From Siphonodentalium dalli (Eukaryota > Mollusca > Scaphopoda > Gadilida > Siphonodentaliidae): DNA of 64,000 nt. The stretch lies in the NCBI GenBank assembly GCA_032622095.1, contig CP136066.1, positions 203,320,978-203,384,977 of the forward strand, given 5' to 3'. This document shows, one piece after another, positions 1 through 11,550 of this stretch (positions within the stretch are counted from its first letter, which is position 1; every line of letters starts with the position of its first letter). The position numbers were made by a program, and so were the translations under genes. The notes beneath the pieces were generated by a model. The model was not told the DNA's origin, searched no databases, and saw only the letters and a program-made list of their open reading frames with translations.

Positions 1-124
1 AATGGTAGGCCTCCATGTATCTAACTTAGTAAGGTTTAATGTTCTGGGCGGATGGTAAGATTACTAGCATCGTAATTGACTGCATCAATTTCAGCTTCAG
101 GGGAGTTTTTTCAATTCTATTACG

Positions 125-300
125 CTTTACTTTAACGTAAATGCATTATGTGTGATCGTAAATGAATTACGCATAAGCATAATGTAATACGCTTAAGTAT
201 GGTATAATGGAAATCTAAATTACACTTAGGCATTGCGCATTAAGCTTAAATTTATGCTTAAGCATAATGAATTACACTTAAGCGTGATTAGTAATTAAAT
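125..300. repeat. CTTAAG-rich degenerate short repeat
   Basis: Loose tandem copies of a 15-25 bp motif built on CTTAAG and ATTACGC/ATTACAC. A related array lies at 5590-5745, and both are followed by a similar AAATGTGAATnTnGCCTC flank, so they are two copies of one dispersed repeat. No coding potential is seen. Confidence 0.6.
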
Positions 301-463
301 GTGAATTTTGCCTCCCATATGTGTACTATTGTTGTTTCTTACACTTTGCCCCACGTGTTTGGTTGTTTCGCACCATATATTTGGCCATTTCTCACCACAT
401 GTTTTGTCGTTTCCCACAACTGTCATGCGTTGCTTTTGAAAAAATACTTTGAAAAAGAACATA

Positions 464-675
464 CAGTAATACCCAAAGTAATTGACCCCTTAACCACACC
501 AGGATTATGGAAAATAATTCAGGATTTAGTTGGAAATATGGCTTGTTGCTATTCGTTGGAAAGCTCTCGTCGAGAGCTTTCCGATGAATGGCAACAAGCC
601 ATATTTCCAACTAAATCCTGAAAAATTACCCATAATTCTGCTGTCGTTAAGTGTCAATTACTTTGGGCATTACTG
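464..675. mobile_element. Hairpin MITE with CAGTAATnCCC ends and TA flanks (copy 1, full length)
   Basis: The two halves are near-perfect reverse complements meeting at GAGAGCTTTCCGATGAATGG-type sequence around 560-590. The ends read CAGTAATACCC and GGGCATTACTG and are directly flanked by TA on both sides (462-463, 676-677). CAGT termini with TA duplication are typical of Tc1/mariner-class elements, and the spacing of CCC and TTA/CGA in the other copies resembles pogo/Tigger ends; that assignment is inference. No transposase is encoded. Related copies are at 4165-4342, 4433-4538 and 25659-25809. Confidence 0.75.
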
Positions 676-682
676 TATTAAG

Positions 683-1715
683 TTATCTGATGACAACGCG
701 CCAATTGGACACATTTGTTTTGTTTTTTTTTAATCCCAAATTTTGACAACAAAGTTTACATTATTTTTAAAAAAAACATATCAATAGACCCAGTCTAAAT
801 AAAATTAGACCATGTTTCATTTCTTTCTTACGAGTCTGGATATCTATATCAGACTGCAATATACCTTATACTAAATGATACGATTCAATGATTCATCCAG
901 ATTATACCGGTATGAAACTGGCCACTTTGAAGGAAACATTTATGGGGGGGGGGGAGACAACCCCACTGTGACATCGTCGCCACCTCCCTGACAGTCTGAA
1001 GTTAAAATGAACCTGGTTTCTCTATGGATGAGTGATTCACTGATAATTGTTACTTTTGGCCTCTCATAACAAAATGCATATATACACAAGCGTATGGTAA
1101 TAGCGTATATGAAGACTGGAGAAAATTTCATACTAAAATAGGTTATCAGTACATACATGTGTACATGTATATACCAATCACATGTATATTGAGTTTTTTT
1201 AAAAAGTTTCTGAACCCCTTCGGTTGTAAATAGAATGCACTCAGTGATTATGACTTCAAACTTGTGCCTCCTAATTATATAGGTTGATTGAGTTGAAAGG
1301 TTAGAAAATCAGTGCCCTCTCTTGAAATTATTTCTTAAGGAATAATCTCTGTTCCATATTTTGATTACAGTTTAAAGATGGTCTATATATTCTTATTACA
1401 AGTTTTATATATTTTCCTGGGTATAAAATAATGTCCGGAAATGCTTCTATCAATTACTGTTCATTCTATTTTGAATTTTCTGGTATATATACTAGTATAC
1501 CTACAAATAATTTGAGACATTTTACTGCTTGAGGAAACGTTCGGAGCATAGCAAGCAGGAAAATAGTAAAAAAAGATTGTCCCAACTGATTATCAATCAG
1601 TTGTAATATTAAATGATAGAAGCGTTTCTGGACTGGTGTCTTTGACAACTTGACTTATCATTATTATTTTATACCCTAGAAATTATAGAAAACAATTTAG
1701 GAACAGATGATCCAT
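683..1715. other. Intergenic, AT-rich, no gene recognised
   Basis: Contains a poly-G run near 943-954 and otherwise unremarkable AT-rich DNA. The 1370-1715 part is weakly similar to 3430-3680 (shared short blocks such as CTTCTATCAATTA and GATnATCCATCTTTA), suggesting an old duplication. Confidence 0.4.
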
Positions 1716-2206
1716 CTTTAAAGGTACTCAATCCGATAAAACTCCTCTCGATTACTATTTCAATGGCTTCGGGGGTCAAAAATATTTGATTCGAGTCGAG
1801 GAAGTCGCCCATCAAAGCTCAGATTTGTTAGATATCAATTTTAGAAATCTATTATTTTTCATTATCGGGAATACTTTCTGGCCCAGAACTCAGTCAAAAT
1901 TGCGTTATTATTACCACTTGATTTTAGAGTTATCCATCCTTGTCTGTTTGAATAGATTTTGGTGTACACATCCCAAGCAGATTACGGCAGTTGAAGGCAA
2001 TTATTAGTACTCATCTAGAGTAAATAACAAATTTCAAAAATCAATATCTAATAACTCTGAGCTTTGTTTGATGGGTTCCTCGACTTGAATCAAATATTTT
2101 TGACCTCCGAAGCCATTGAAATAGTAATATAGGGCCCTCTGATCGGATTGTTGTTGTTGGAATCTATTGAGATGGGGACCCTCTGTTCGGATTGAGTACC
2201 TTTAAG
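1716..2206. mobile_element. TIR element, about 490 bp, non-autonomous
   Basis: Left end CTTTAAAGGTACTCAATCC is mirrored by GGATTGAGTACCTTTAAG at 2188-2206. A second inverted block of about 80 bp (TACTATTTCAATGGCTTCGG... at 1754 onward) is mirrored at 2040-2130. No coding region is present. One half of the same element recurs, diverged, at about 50440-50690. Confidence 0.65.
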
Positions 2207-2404
2207 CCAATCGAGCAAAGTTGATCTATTTCTCCATGTTCTTCTAATAGGTGATGTTTTTATCGAATATATTTGCACATTTTACCCACTGCCGCACTGC
2301 GAGTGCATTGGTCCCTTTAATATTTCATGTAAAAGCTGGTAAAAGTGGTGAAAACTGTAATATTAAACAAGAACAATAGCTTTAGTTAACACAAAATTCA
2401 CTGA

Positions 2405-2680
2405 AATATTTTCACAGTGGGGTTTCTGTGAGGAAAAAAATAGTTTTTTTCCTCATAGAATCTCCACATATATATTCAGACAGATGGGGAGGGGTGTTGA
2501 AAAATGCTTGGGGGGGAAACAGTTGTAAAGAGGGAAAGAAATTGGTTGCGGGGCTGGGTGAATTGCAGAAATGGTCAAAGGTAAAAAAAGTAACATACGT
2601 GTCTGAATATATATTAACACCCCCCCCCCCCCTCCAGAGCAAATTGAAATAATTTAAATCCATATACCCTGCTTTTCTCA
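2405..2680. repeat. Small inverted repeat with homopolymer tracts
   Basis: ATATATATTCAGACA near 2466 is mirrored by TGTCTGAATATATAT near 2599. A short hairpin GAGGAAAAAAA/TTTTTTTCCTC lies at 2430-2453 and a poly-C run at about 2620-2632. Probably a small foldback remnant. Confidence 0.45.
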
Positions 2681-2789
2681 TGGCTTTTTTTGGTGTTTTG
2701 GTGAATAAAATTAACTTATGACTGAGATTAATGTTGGGGCATAAATAGAAAAAAAAACAATCAGCAGAGAGTGCACTGGCTTAGAAGTT

Positions 2790-3115
2790 CAATACAAGTA
2801 TTGTTAGCTTAATGCATTCTCTTATATATGCAAGGCATCCTATGGGAGACTCGCATATATAAGAGAATGCATTGGCACAGGTTTTCAAAAAAATTCATGA
2901 AGCTCCAGTTATGGAAGGATTAATCATAAATAATGGTCTCCCATATGGCACCTTGTATATATAAAAGAATGCACTGGCTTGCATAGTCAAGATAAATGTT
3001 TTTAGGTCAATGAATTCTCTTAAATATGTGATTCTGCCTATGGGAGACTGGCATATATAAGAGAATGCATTGGTATAGTGTTTTTGCAAAATTTCAGGAA
3101 GCTCCAGTCATGAAA
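2790..3115. mobile_element. Degenerate TTAA/CCCTT hairpin elements (family 2)
   Basis: Two imperfect copies of the GCATTCTCTTATATATGCGAG palindrome family (about 2810-2876 and 3005-3075), each followed by a GCTCCAGTnATG(G)AA terminal motif (2903 and 3100). The same terminal motif bounds copies at 3770-4072, 22041-22293 and 33811-34094. Termini are eroded here. Confidence 0.5.
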
Positions 3116-3769
3116 TGTGCAAAATTATTTTAACTTTCCTCTTAGAACACTTTAAATTGTTAAAAGATAGCATCGCAAGGTGTTTGGAAATCCCTTCAGT
3201 TTGTAAGTCTAACACACAATTTGTTCAAAAATAGTTTTGTCTTCATCATAGACTGATAAAGAAATCATGTTTTGTACACAATCTACATTGTAGTCAGAAA
3301 GTTACTAAAACAATGAAAAGGCTGTTAATTTTTTTTCTAGTTTTTGAAATATCTGACCATCATATATTGAATTTGGCTCAGTGTGATACACTCCCATTCT
3401 TGAAAACACACAACTTGAAAAAATCCTTACTCTTACAGATGGATTAATAATTATCTCTTTCTGTAACAATTATTTTATAGTTTCCTGTGTATAACATAAT
3501 AAATATGAATCGAAGACCCTTGCCTGGAAACACTTCTATCAATTAGAATTATAATAGTATACAATCAATTTCCAGTATTTTAATGGTATCTCCGGCTTAT
3601 TTTTATTGTTTTATAACCAGTAAACAATACAACACATGTTAGAGGAAGAGATAATCCATCTTTAGTGAATCCGGAAATTTGTAAATGATTAAATTTCTTC
3701 TGTAAAGCCAGGTAAAGCAGGAAAATAAAATCTTCAAAACATGCAGTTGGAAGGACTTGGGAGACTCGA
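3116..3769. other. AT-rich, no gene recognised
   Basis: Nothing identifiable apart from the weak similarity of 3430-3680 to 1370-1715. Confidence 0.4.
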
Positions 3770-4072
3770 ATATATAATATAACCATTTCTTGATGGGAAC
3801 TGCGCTGGTGGAGCAATGAATCATGTGCCAGTGCATTCCCTTTTTTTTGCAGACACCATACTAGGTAGCCTCACATATATAAGAGAATGCACTGGCTTAC
3901 AAGGTCAAGGTAAATATTGTTAGGCCAATGTAATGTATTCTCTTACATATTCTAGGATCCCTACTGGAAACTACCATATATAAGAGAATGCATTAGCACA
4001 TGGTTTTTTTGCAATATTTCCAATGCTCCAATCATGGAAGGGTGAATGCTGCTCCCATAATGAAAGGGTTAA
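3770..4072. mobile_element. TTAA/CCCTT hairpin element (family 2), right end preserved
   Basis: Contains two divergent palindromic modules (about 3820-3890 and 3930-4000) of the GCATTCTCTTATATA type. It ends with ATGAAAGGGTTAA at 4060-4072, the terminal motif (CCCTTTCAT in reverse) plus TTAA. The left end is eroded. Confidence 0.5.
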
Positions 4073-4164
4073 TTGATTTTATTCCAAATAGACATTTTTT
4101 GTTGTAATTAGTTTTAGTTCCGACCCTCCAGGTTTGGTATTTTGTCTCATAAATGAACCACATA

Positions 4165-4342
4165 CAGTAATGCCCTAATTAATCGACTGCTTAACCACAG
4201 CAGAATTATGGGTAACTTTTCAGGATTTAGTTGGAAATATGGCTTGTTGCCATTCATCGGAAAGCCATATTTTCGACTAAATGCTGAAAAGTTACCCATA
4301 ATTCTGCTGTGGTTAAGGAGTCAATTATTTAGGGCATTACTG
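4165..4342. mobile_element. Hairpin MITE, CAGTAATGCCC ends, TA flanks (copy 2)
   Basis: Starts CAGTAATGCCCTAATTAATC and ends in the mirror image GGGCATTACTG; TA immediately outside both ends (4163-4164, 4343-4344). The apex of the hairpin is deleted relative to copy 1 (the GAGAGC turn is missing). Confidence 0.75.
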
Positions 4343-4432
4343 TACTATGATGGTGGTGGTTCTGCTGAGTTTAGTAAGGCCAAATCAAATTAATGTTCTG
4401 TTTCTGAGACACTGCCAATTCATTATTATATG

Positions 4433-4538
4433 GGAGAGATTTCCGATGAATGGCAACAAGCCATATTTCCGACTAAATCCTGGAAAGTTATCCATAATTC
4501 TGCTGTGGTTATGGAGTCGACTAATTAGGGCATTACTG
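4433..4538. mobile_element. Half copy of the CAGTAATGCCC hairpin MITE (copy 3)
   Basis: Only one arm is present, from the apex (TTTCCGATGAATGGCAACA) to the terminus GGGCATTACTG followed by TA. It lies 90 bp from copy 2. Confidence 0.65.
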
Positions 4539-4540
4539 TA

Positions 4541-5137
4541 GCTTTGATTACTCTGACTACTGATGGTATACATGTACTAGCACCTGCCATAAATCATGAA
4601 TAACAGAGGTGAATCATGAGTACCGGATACAAAAAATATAGGATAGAAGCCATGGTTATTTCACACTATTATAAATATGAAAATAATTACATTTTTGCTG
4701 CTGAAGTATTGTCCATAACTCCAGCTCATCAAGAAGTATGAGACTGAATTATATCAAAATATGTCATTTTGACAAAAAAATAATCTGGTACCTGCTGGTA
4801 CACAGAAAAATCACCTATTTGTTATTAGTATTCAGAATAGGAGTCTGGGGTCCGCCATGGGAGGGAGGGACATCATCAATGTCATGAAGAGATATATTTA
4901 AGAAGACTTATTTTAAATGATTTATTAATGAATTAAATTTAATATAATTAAAAAGTCTGTTAATAACTGAATATCACAATTGACTGTCACTAGCTGTGAT
5001 AGACTTGCAATTGAATTTATTAATTGAGTAATTGGCAATCATGAATATTTTTGTGGGACAAACCCCAGCTTCTGGCATGATTTAGTCCTTGTTTAAATTA
5101 TTGTTGAATGTTGGGTCAACAGCCTGGAGCTATCTAG
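4541..5137. other. AT-rich, no gene recognised
   Basis: No convincing coding, RNA or repeat signal seen. Confidence 0.35.
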
Positions 5138-5815
5138 TTGAAATTGAAGAAACCCCCTCCCCTAGATCATGCCATGAATCTTTACTCTGCTTAGCGCCTG
5201 TAGAGATCTTATTCCATCAGTACAAAACTTGGGAACTTTTTTATGTTTTGATAGGGAACTTTATAACATTGAACAAACAAGACAGGGAACATATTTCTTT
5301 GTTTATAATTGTTCCTCGATAATCAACTTCAAAGTATGGGTTGGTCCCAGCTCGAAAATGCATGCTTTTTGTGGCTTTAGTGAGCTGATATCACAAAAAC
5401 ACTGAATTAATTACCGTGGGGAAATTCCATGATTGTAAGTGAGCATAGCAAACTCACCCATCAAGTCTGTTATATAATGTCATCTCGAGCTGGCACTTTC
5501 GCCTTATGAATAAACTGTTAAGCGACAGGTATTAACAAAGAAATATATTCCCGTGTTATTTTTTCAGCTTTATAAGTTTCCCTATCGAAACCTCAAAAAT
5601 CATGCTTAAGTGCAACTCATAATGCTTAAGCATGAATGCCCTATTTGTACTTAAGCACAATATTTTATCGCACTTATGCACAATCGTTTGCCCTTAAGTG
5701 CAATAAATTTTGCTTAAGCGCATTCAATTGCACTTAAGCGCAATTCAATATAAATGTGAATGTGGCCTCTCATAATCATATTACCAGAGTAGAGATCATT
5801 CATGGCATGATCTAC
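5138..5815. repeat. Foldback repeat, two mirrored blocks
   Basis: TAGATCATGCCATGAAT at about 5163 is mirrored near 5785-5815. The block around 5240-5310 (TTTTGATAGGGAACTTTAT and GGGAACATATTTCTTTGTTTAT) is mirrored at 5535-5600. The right arm also carries the CTTAAG-rich array, which is absent from the left arm and therefore looks like a later expansion or insertion. Confidence 0.55.
5590..5745. repeat. CTTAAG-rich degenerate short repeat (second copy)
   Basis: About eight copies of a TTAAGnGCAAT-like motif, with both CTTAAG orientations mixed. Related to 125-300. Confidence 0.6.
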
Positions 5816-6904
5816 ACTTTCCCCAACAAAAAAATATATCTAATATTGGGCCACACATTTTGAAATTAGTCATTTTAATACTATAGGGTCACTGTTGAGA
5901 CTTGTTGAATTTGAATCTGCAGGGCCTGTATGTAGTCAGTGTAGGCCTAATGCAGCCAGTCCAATCCAAAGCCATACATGCATATATAGCTTAGTACATT
6001 TCAGTGTAAAATTGCACTTGGTACATGTACATTTGTCTGACGCTATATCGACCCACACTGTTTTTTTTTAAATCTGCGTGTTTGAACGATTGGTTCCCCA
6101 ACAGGTCCCATTGAGACCCGAGTCACTCGGCTCCTTGATCATCAGGCTGAGAATTCCCGCTGTTGACAATATTCAATTACAATGTCAACAACACACGAAC
6201 TTATTCGAAACGAGTTTTGACCAGTTTTCCAGGCAATAATCGTTGACTTCATATGTGACGACCCAACATTCCCATTCAACGCACAATACACCGAGTTAAA
6301 ACTCCGATAATCTAATTCAAATATACGTTCTAACTATAGGTTTTTAATTTACTTCGTCTTGAGAATGAGAGTGGATTTATTATTCCCAAGAAGTAAAAAC
6401 AATCGTATCAAATTGGTGACGAAAGGTCGCCGACCAATCGGATCGCGCGGATTGGAATTGTGGCTAAAAATAGTTATCTGCGGGATTCCGCCGTATATAT
6501 ATATATTATTGCTTCAGTCAATGGGGGTATATTGGTGAAGATTGTTGTGTCACTTTAAGTGTGATGGGAAACTCTTCCATGAGAAAAAGACCATATTCGG
6601 CAGCACAAACCCGAAAATGGACAATTACTTTTGAAGGGATGTTCACTGTGAATTTCGCAACGTTGGTGATATGGAATCATTGAACATAATAAACAAAAAC
6701 ATTGAACACAATGGTGAGGGCCAGACTGCAATACCCGTTACTATTATATACAGACTATCTATTTATTTGAATCACTCGCGTCATTCACACAGGAATGCTG
6801 TCATAGCGACATAAATGTATACAAGTTGACTTGAGACGATTTGTGGGAGAAATCTGATACAAAGAACGCACTCACACAACAGAGGTAAAGAGAACACTTC
6901 TCTT
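5816..6904. other. No gene recognised
   Basis: Mixed-composition DNA with a short (TA)n at about 6495-6507. No homology-bearing open frame seen on either strand. Confidence 0.35.
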
Positions 6905-7720
6905 GTAATGTCCTCATCAACGCTACTCAAACTCCGGCTGACCATATATTGGTATAATTGTGGCAACAATAACGCTCATTGCATGCATGGTGCATATATA
7001 TTTCGGTCAGATGCTTTCTTCTGTGCAACAAATGAAATTCAATGTAATGTCTTCACCAACGCTACTCAAACTCCTGCTGACCATATATTAGTATAATGGT
7101 GGCAACAATAACGCTCATTGCATGGTGCATATATATTTCGGTCAGAGGCCTTCTTCTGTGCAATAAATGAAATTCAATGTAATGTCTTCATCAACGCTAC
7201 TCAAACTCCGGCTGACCATATATTAGTTTAATGGTGGCAACAATAACGTTCATTGGATGGTGCATATATATTTCGGTCAGATGCCTTCTTCTGTGCAACA
7301 AATGAAATTCAATGTAATGTCTTCACCAACGCTACTCAAACTCCGGCTGACCATATATTAGTATAATGGTGGCAACAATAACGCTCATTGCATGGTGCAT
7401 ATATATTTCGGTCAGAGGCCTTCTTCTGTGCAACAAATGAAATTCAATGTAATGTCTTCAACAACGCTACTCAAACTCCGGCTGACCATATCTACGTTTA
7501 ATGGTGGCAACAATAACGTTCATTGTATGGTGCATATATATTTCGGTCAGATGCCTTCTTCTATGCAACAAATGACATTCAATGTAATGTCTTCATCACG
7601 CTACTCAATCTCAATCTCCGACTGACCAAATACTGGTGTAATGGGGAAATAAATAAAGCCCATTGCATGGTGCATATCTTTACGGTCAGAGGCTTTCTTC
7701 GGTGCAAAAAAATGAATTTC
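6905..7720. repeat. 135-bp tandem repeat, about 6 units
   Basis: TAATGTCTTCA(T/C)CAACGC recurs at about 6905, 7045, 7180, 7315, 7450 and 7585, giving a 135-bp period (the first unit is 140). Units are about 95% alike in the middle and decay to the right. Short open frames here are repeat artefacts. Confidence 0.9.
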
Positions 7721-7824
7721 TGGTTACATATCACAATTATGACATTGACTAATACCTTGAATATGGACCTTATGGAGTGAAAATGCATCTGTGCAAAACT
7801 TTGGATCTTTTTGTCATCGCGTAT

Positions 7825-9440
7825 GGGTCATGATATATTTGTCATTATAGTATGCTGACGAGGCAGCATGCAGGGAAAACTATCCCCATTTATAACAGGT
7901 TGTAGCCATTCAATTCTTCTGAAGTTATGACCATTAAAGTGTAAGCATATATCCTTCCCTGTATATCGTCATCTCACATGTATAGATCGGATGTGATCCC
8001 TGTATATCGCCATCTCACATGTATAGATCGGATGTGATCCCTGTATATCGTCATCTCACATGTATAGATCGGATGTGATCCCTGTATATCGTCATCTCAC
8101 ATGTATAGATCGGATGTGATCCCTGTATATCGTCATCTCACATGTATAGATCGGATGTGATCCCTGTATATCGTCATCTCACATGTATAGATCGGATGTG
8201 ATCCCTGTATATCGTCATCTCACATGTATAGATCGGATGTGATCCCTGTATATCGTCATCTCACATGTATAGATCGGATGTGATCCCTGTATATCGTCAT
8301 CTCACATGTATAGATCGGATGTGATCCCTGTATATCGTCATCTCACATGTATAGATCGGATGTGATCCCTGTATATCGTCATCTCACATGTATATATCGG
8401 ATGTGATCCCTGTAAATCGTCATCTCACATGTATATATCGGATGTGATCCCTGTATATCGTCATCTCACATGTATAGATCGGATGTGATCCCTGTATATC
8501 GCCATCTCACATGTATAGATCGGATGTGATCCCCGTATATCGTCATCTCACATGCATAGATCGGATGTGATCCCTGTGTATCGTCATCTCACATGTATAG
8601 ATCGGATGTGATCCCTGTATATCGCCATCTCACATGTATAGATCGGATGTGATCCCCGTATATCGTCATCTCACATGTATAGATCGGATGTGATCCCTGT
8701 ATATCGTCATCTCACATGTATATATCGGATGTGATCCCTGTAAATCGTCATCTCACATGTATATATCGGATGTGATCCCTGTATATCGTCATCTCACATG
8801 TATAGATCGGATGTGATCCCTGTATATCGTCATCTCACATGTGTAGATCGGATGTGATCGCTGTATATCGTCATCTCACATGTATAGATCGGATGTGATC
8901 CCTGTATATCGTCATCTCACATGTATAGATCGGATGTGATCCCTGTATATCGTCATCTCACATGTATAGATCGGATGTGATCCCTGTATATCGTCATCTC
9001 ACATGTATAGATCGGATGTGATCCCTGTATATCGTCATCTCACATGTATAGATCTGATGTGATCCCTGTATATCGTCATCTCACATGTACAGATCGGATG
9101 TGATCCCTGTATATCGTCATCTCACATGTATAGATCGGATGTGATCCCTGTATATCGTCATCTCACATGTATAGATCGGATGTGATCCCTGTATATCGTC
9201 ATCTCACATGTATAGATCGGATGTGATCCCTGTATATCGTCATCTCACATGTATAGATCGGATGTGATCCCTGTATATCGTCATCTCACATGTATAGATC
9301 GGATGTGATCCCTGTATATCGTCATCTCACATGTATAGATCGGATGTGAATGAACTTATGCTTGTCCGTGGTTCCCAAATGGGACGAGGAACGCTACAGG
9401 TGCTACACGTTTATAGTCACAACAAGCCTGTCATTTGCAG
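7825..9440. repeat. Dispersed repeat copy A carrying an expanded minisatellite
   Basis: The flanks (7825-7952 and 9350-9440) align with 9780-10030: shared GGTCATGATATA, GAGGCAGCAT, CCATTAAAGTGTAA, GGATGTGAATGAA and ATAGTCACAACAAGC blocks in the same order. The paralogue at 9780-10030 has one diverged unit where this copy has about 34. Confidence 0.7.
7953..9350. repeat. 41-bp minisatellite, about 34 copies
   Basis: Unit begins TGATCCCTGTATATCGTCAT and ends GTATAGATCGGATG, with an exact 41-bp period (for example 7994 to 8035). Most units are identical. Variants (CGCC for CGTC, TATATATC for TATAGATC, CCCCGT for CCCTGT) recur in patterned blocks, suggesting multi-unit duplications. Confidence 0.95.
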
Positions 9441-9598
9441 AATGAGGTCCACATTGTGTGACTTTAGTTATGATATCCCGCATAGCGGGCTAGCATCACC
9501 AAACTCACCCTCTGGGGACCTCATTCTGCATGGCCTCATCTGCTATGGGAGACATATACTCATATTGAATATCTCGTCAGACAAACACTCATGTATAG

Positions 9599-9780
9599 GT
9601 TTGAAACCAAATTTTAAATAAAATAAAACCGCTTTGTGTTGAGAGACTTCAAAAACTAAATTTTCTTCCGTAAAGGATTTGCTTCTCAATATGAAATTCC
9701 CCGCCAGGATACATGACAGTTCTTCTATATTTGATTCATATAGCATGGCGAATCTTGAAAGGGTTGATATGTTACCTTAA
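9599..9780. repeat. Dispersed repeat B, first copy
   Basis: Aligns directly with 11360-11550: shared AAAACCGCTTTGTGTTG, GGATTTGC, TTCCCCGCCAGGA, ACATGACAG and GGTTGATATGTTACCTT. Together with repeat A this indicates a duplicated A-B segment. Confidence 0.7.
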
Positions 9781-10036
9781 TAGGTCATGATATAATTGTA
9801 ATTATAGTAGGCTGCATGGCGAGGCAGCATAAGGGGAACACTATCCTCGTTAATAAAAGGTTTTGTCCATTTATTTCCTGTGAATGGTCATTAAAGTGTA
9901 AACATATATATCCATCATTGTATCTCCGTTATCTTAGATAGGATGTGAATGAAATCATGTATGTTCATGGATCCCAATGGGATGACGGACGCTACATGTG
10001 CTGTCTATAGTCACAACAAGCTGGTCTAAGATCACG

Positions 10037-10470
10037 CCTGAGTTTAGTGTGCCTGTCATTTGCAAAATTAGGTCCCATGGGTGAATTTAGTGACGCTATC
10101 CCGCATAGCGGGCCAGCATCATCAAACTCACCCTCTGGGGACCTCATTCTGCATGGCCTCATCTGCTATGGGAGACATATACTCAGATTGAAGTTCATTA
10201 AATGGTGAATATTGTGATGTACACCCATTGGGAACCTCGATTATGCAATATGCTGTCTGCCAATTTGGGGATAAAGAGCAATTAAACCAAAAAAAATAGA
10301 ATCTATGTGAAGAAGTTTCAATAAAAAATTGATAATAAAGAAACTTTCCAGACAAAATGAGGCCTCAGCAGAATGATGTCCCCAGTTATGCGGAATAGCC
10401 GCCCGATAGCGTCACTAAATTCACCCTCCGGGGACCCCATTCTGCAAATGACAGGCACACTAAACTCAGG
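10037..10470. mobile_element. TIR/foldback element of the GAATGAGGTCCCC family
   Basis: CCTGAGTTTAGTGTGCCTG at 10037 is mirrored by CAGGCACACTAAACTCAGG ending at 10470. Each arm carries a hairpin with apex CCCGCATAGCGGG or its decayed form. The same hairpin occurs at about 9431-9545 and three times at 43031-43329. No coding potential. Confidence 0.65.
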
Positions 10471-10844
10471 GTTGACTAAGATATGTTTCTAATTAAGTCA
10501 TCTAAGAAAATTTTAAATCTCAGCGAAATGCCACCTTTACGGGGGGTACTCTGTGATATATTTGGAAATATTTACATAGCTCCTCTTTGTTACTAAATCC
10601 TGTTCAGTGATTGGTCAACTGCTAATTGTGTCATCCGTTTCATACCCCAATAACACATACCGTAACAGGAACACGAAGTCACCAATTGTTGACTTAATAT
10701 AACTTTCCTTGTGTTTCTGTTATAAATGTGAGTTTTTAACGATTACTTTTTTTTAATGTGCATTGTGAATTTCCACAACTCATGCAGTAACTAGTTTATA
10801 TTCGTAAATCATTGGGATTTAGAATTAACTGGTTAACCCCAAAT

Positions 10845-11045
10845 TCGCGTTCGTAACGCCACAACGAACTGTTGCCCGCCCTGAATTATCTGTTGCCCGG
10901 TTTGCAATCACGGTCAGCTTTCGTGACGTCACGAGTGAACTGTTGCCCGACCCGAGCGAACTGTTGACTGGCTCCGAGCGAACTGTTGACTGGCCCGAAC
11001 GAACTGTTACATGGTTTGCAATTTCCGTGACGTTTCGGCTATTTC
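10845..11045. repeat. Short degenerate minisatellite, GAACTGTTGCCCG motif
   Basis: Six imperfect copies of CGAACTGTTGnC at irregular 20-70 bp spacing. The same motif sits near the apex of the hairpin at 11163-11353. Confidence 0.6.
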
Positions 11046-11162
11046 CTTTTTGCATTCAGATACATGGCGGTATATTCCAGTTAGTTCTCATAATTCGAAA
11101 TAACTCTATTAAAGAGTGTGATTAATTAGCAATGACCTGATTATATACAAGTAAATGTATTG

Positions 11163-11353
11163 GGTAACAAAGCAATTATTTTATGTGTCTTTTGGGAACA
11201 GGCAAAATTGTTGTCCCTCGGTATCAGGAATGACTATCGAACTGTTGCCCTCGGCCTTCGGCCTTGGGCAACAGTTCGATAGTCATTCCTGATACCTCGG
11301 GACAACAATTTTGACTGTTCCCAAAAGACACATGAAATAATTGCTTACCGTCA
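11163..11353. repeat. Near-perfect long hairpin, 85-bp stem
   Basis: Left arm about 11172-11256 and right arm 11260-11344 are reverse complements with about six mismatches; the loop is only a few bases (CTTCG region). The apex arms contain CGAACTGTTGCCC. It could be a foldback element or a small-RNA hairpin precursor; the sequence alone does not decide. Confidence 0.8.
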
Positions 11354-11359
11354 GCAGAC

Positions 11360-11550
11360 AAACAGTTATATAGTTTTAAACAAATTTAAAATAAAAAACC
11401 GCTTTGTGTTGGAGACTTCAAAAACTTAACTTTCTTTCGTCAAGGATTTGCATTGCAATATGAGATTCCCCGCCAGGACACATGACAGATCTTCTATAAT
11501 TGCTTCATAGCATGGCGAAACTTGAAAAGGTTGATATGTTACCTTTAGCG
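11360..11550. repeat. Dispersed repeat B, second copy
   Basis: Direct copy of 9599-9780 at about 85-90% by eye. Confidence 0.7.

Noticed and set aside
7953-9350. Possible CRISPR-like array (regular identical repeats)
   Set aside because: Units are contiguous with no unique spacers, and the genome is eukaryotic; it is a minisatellite.
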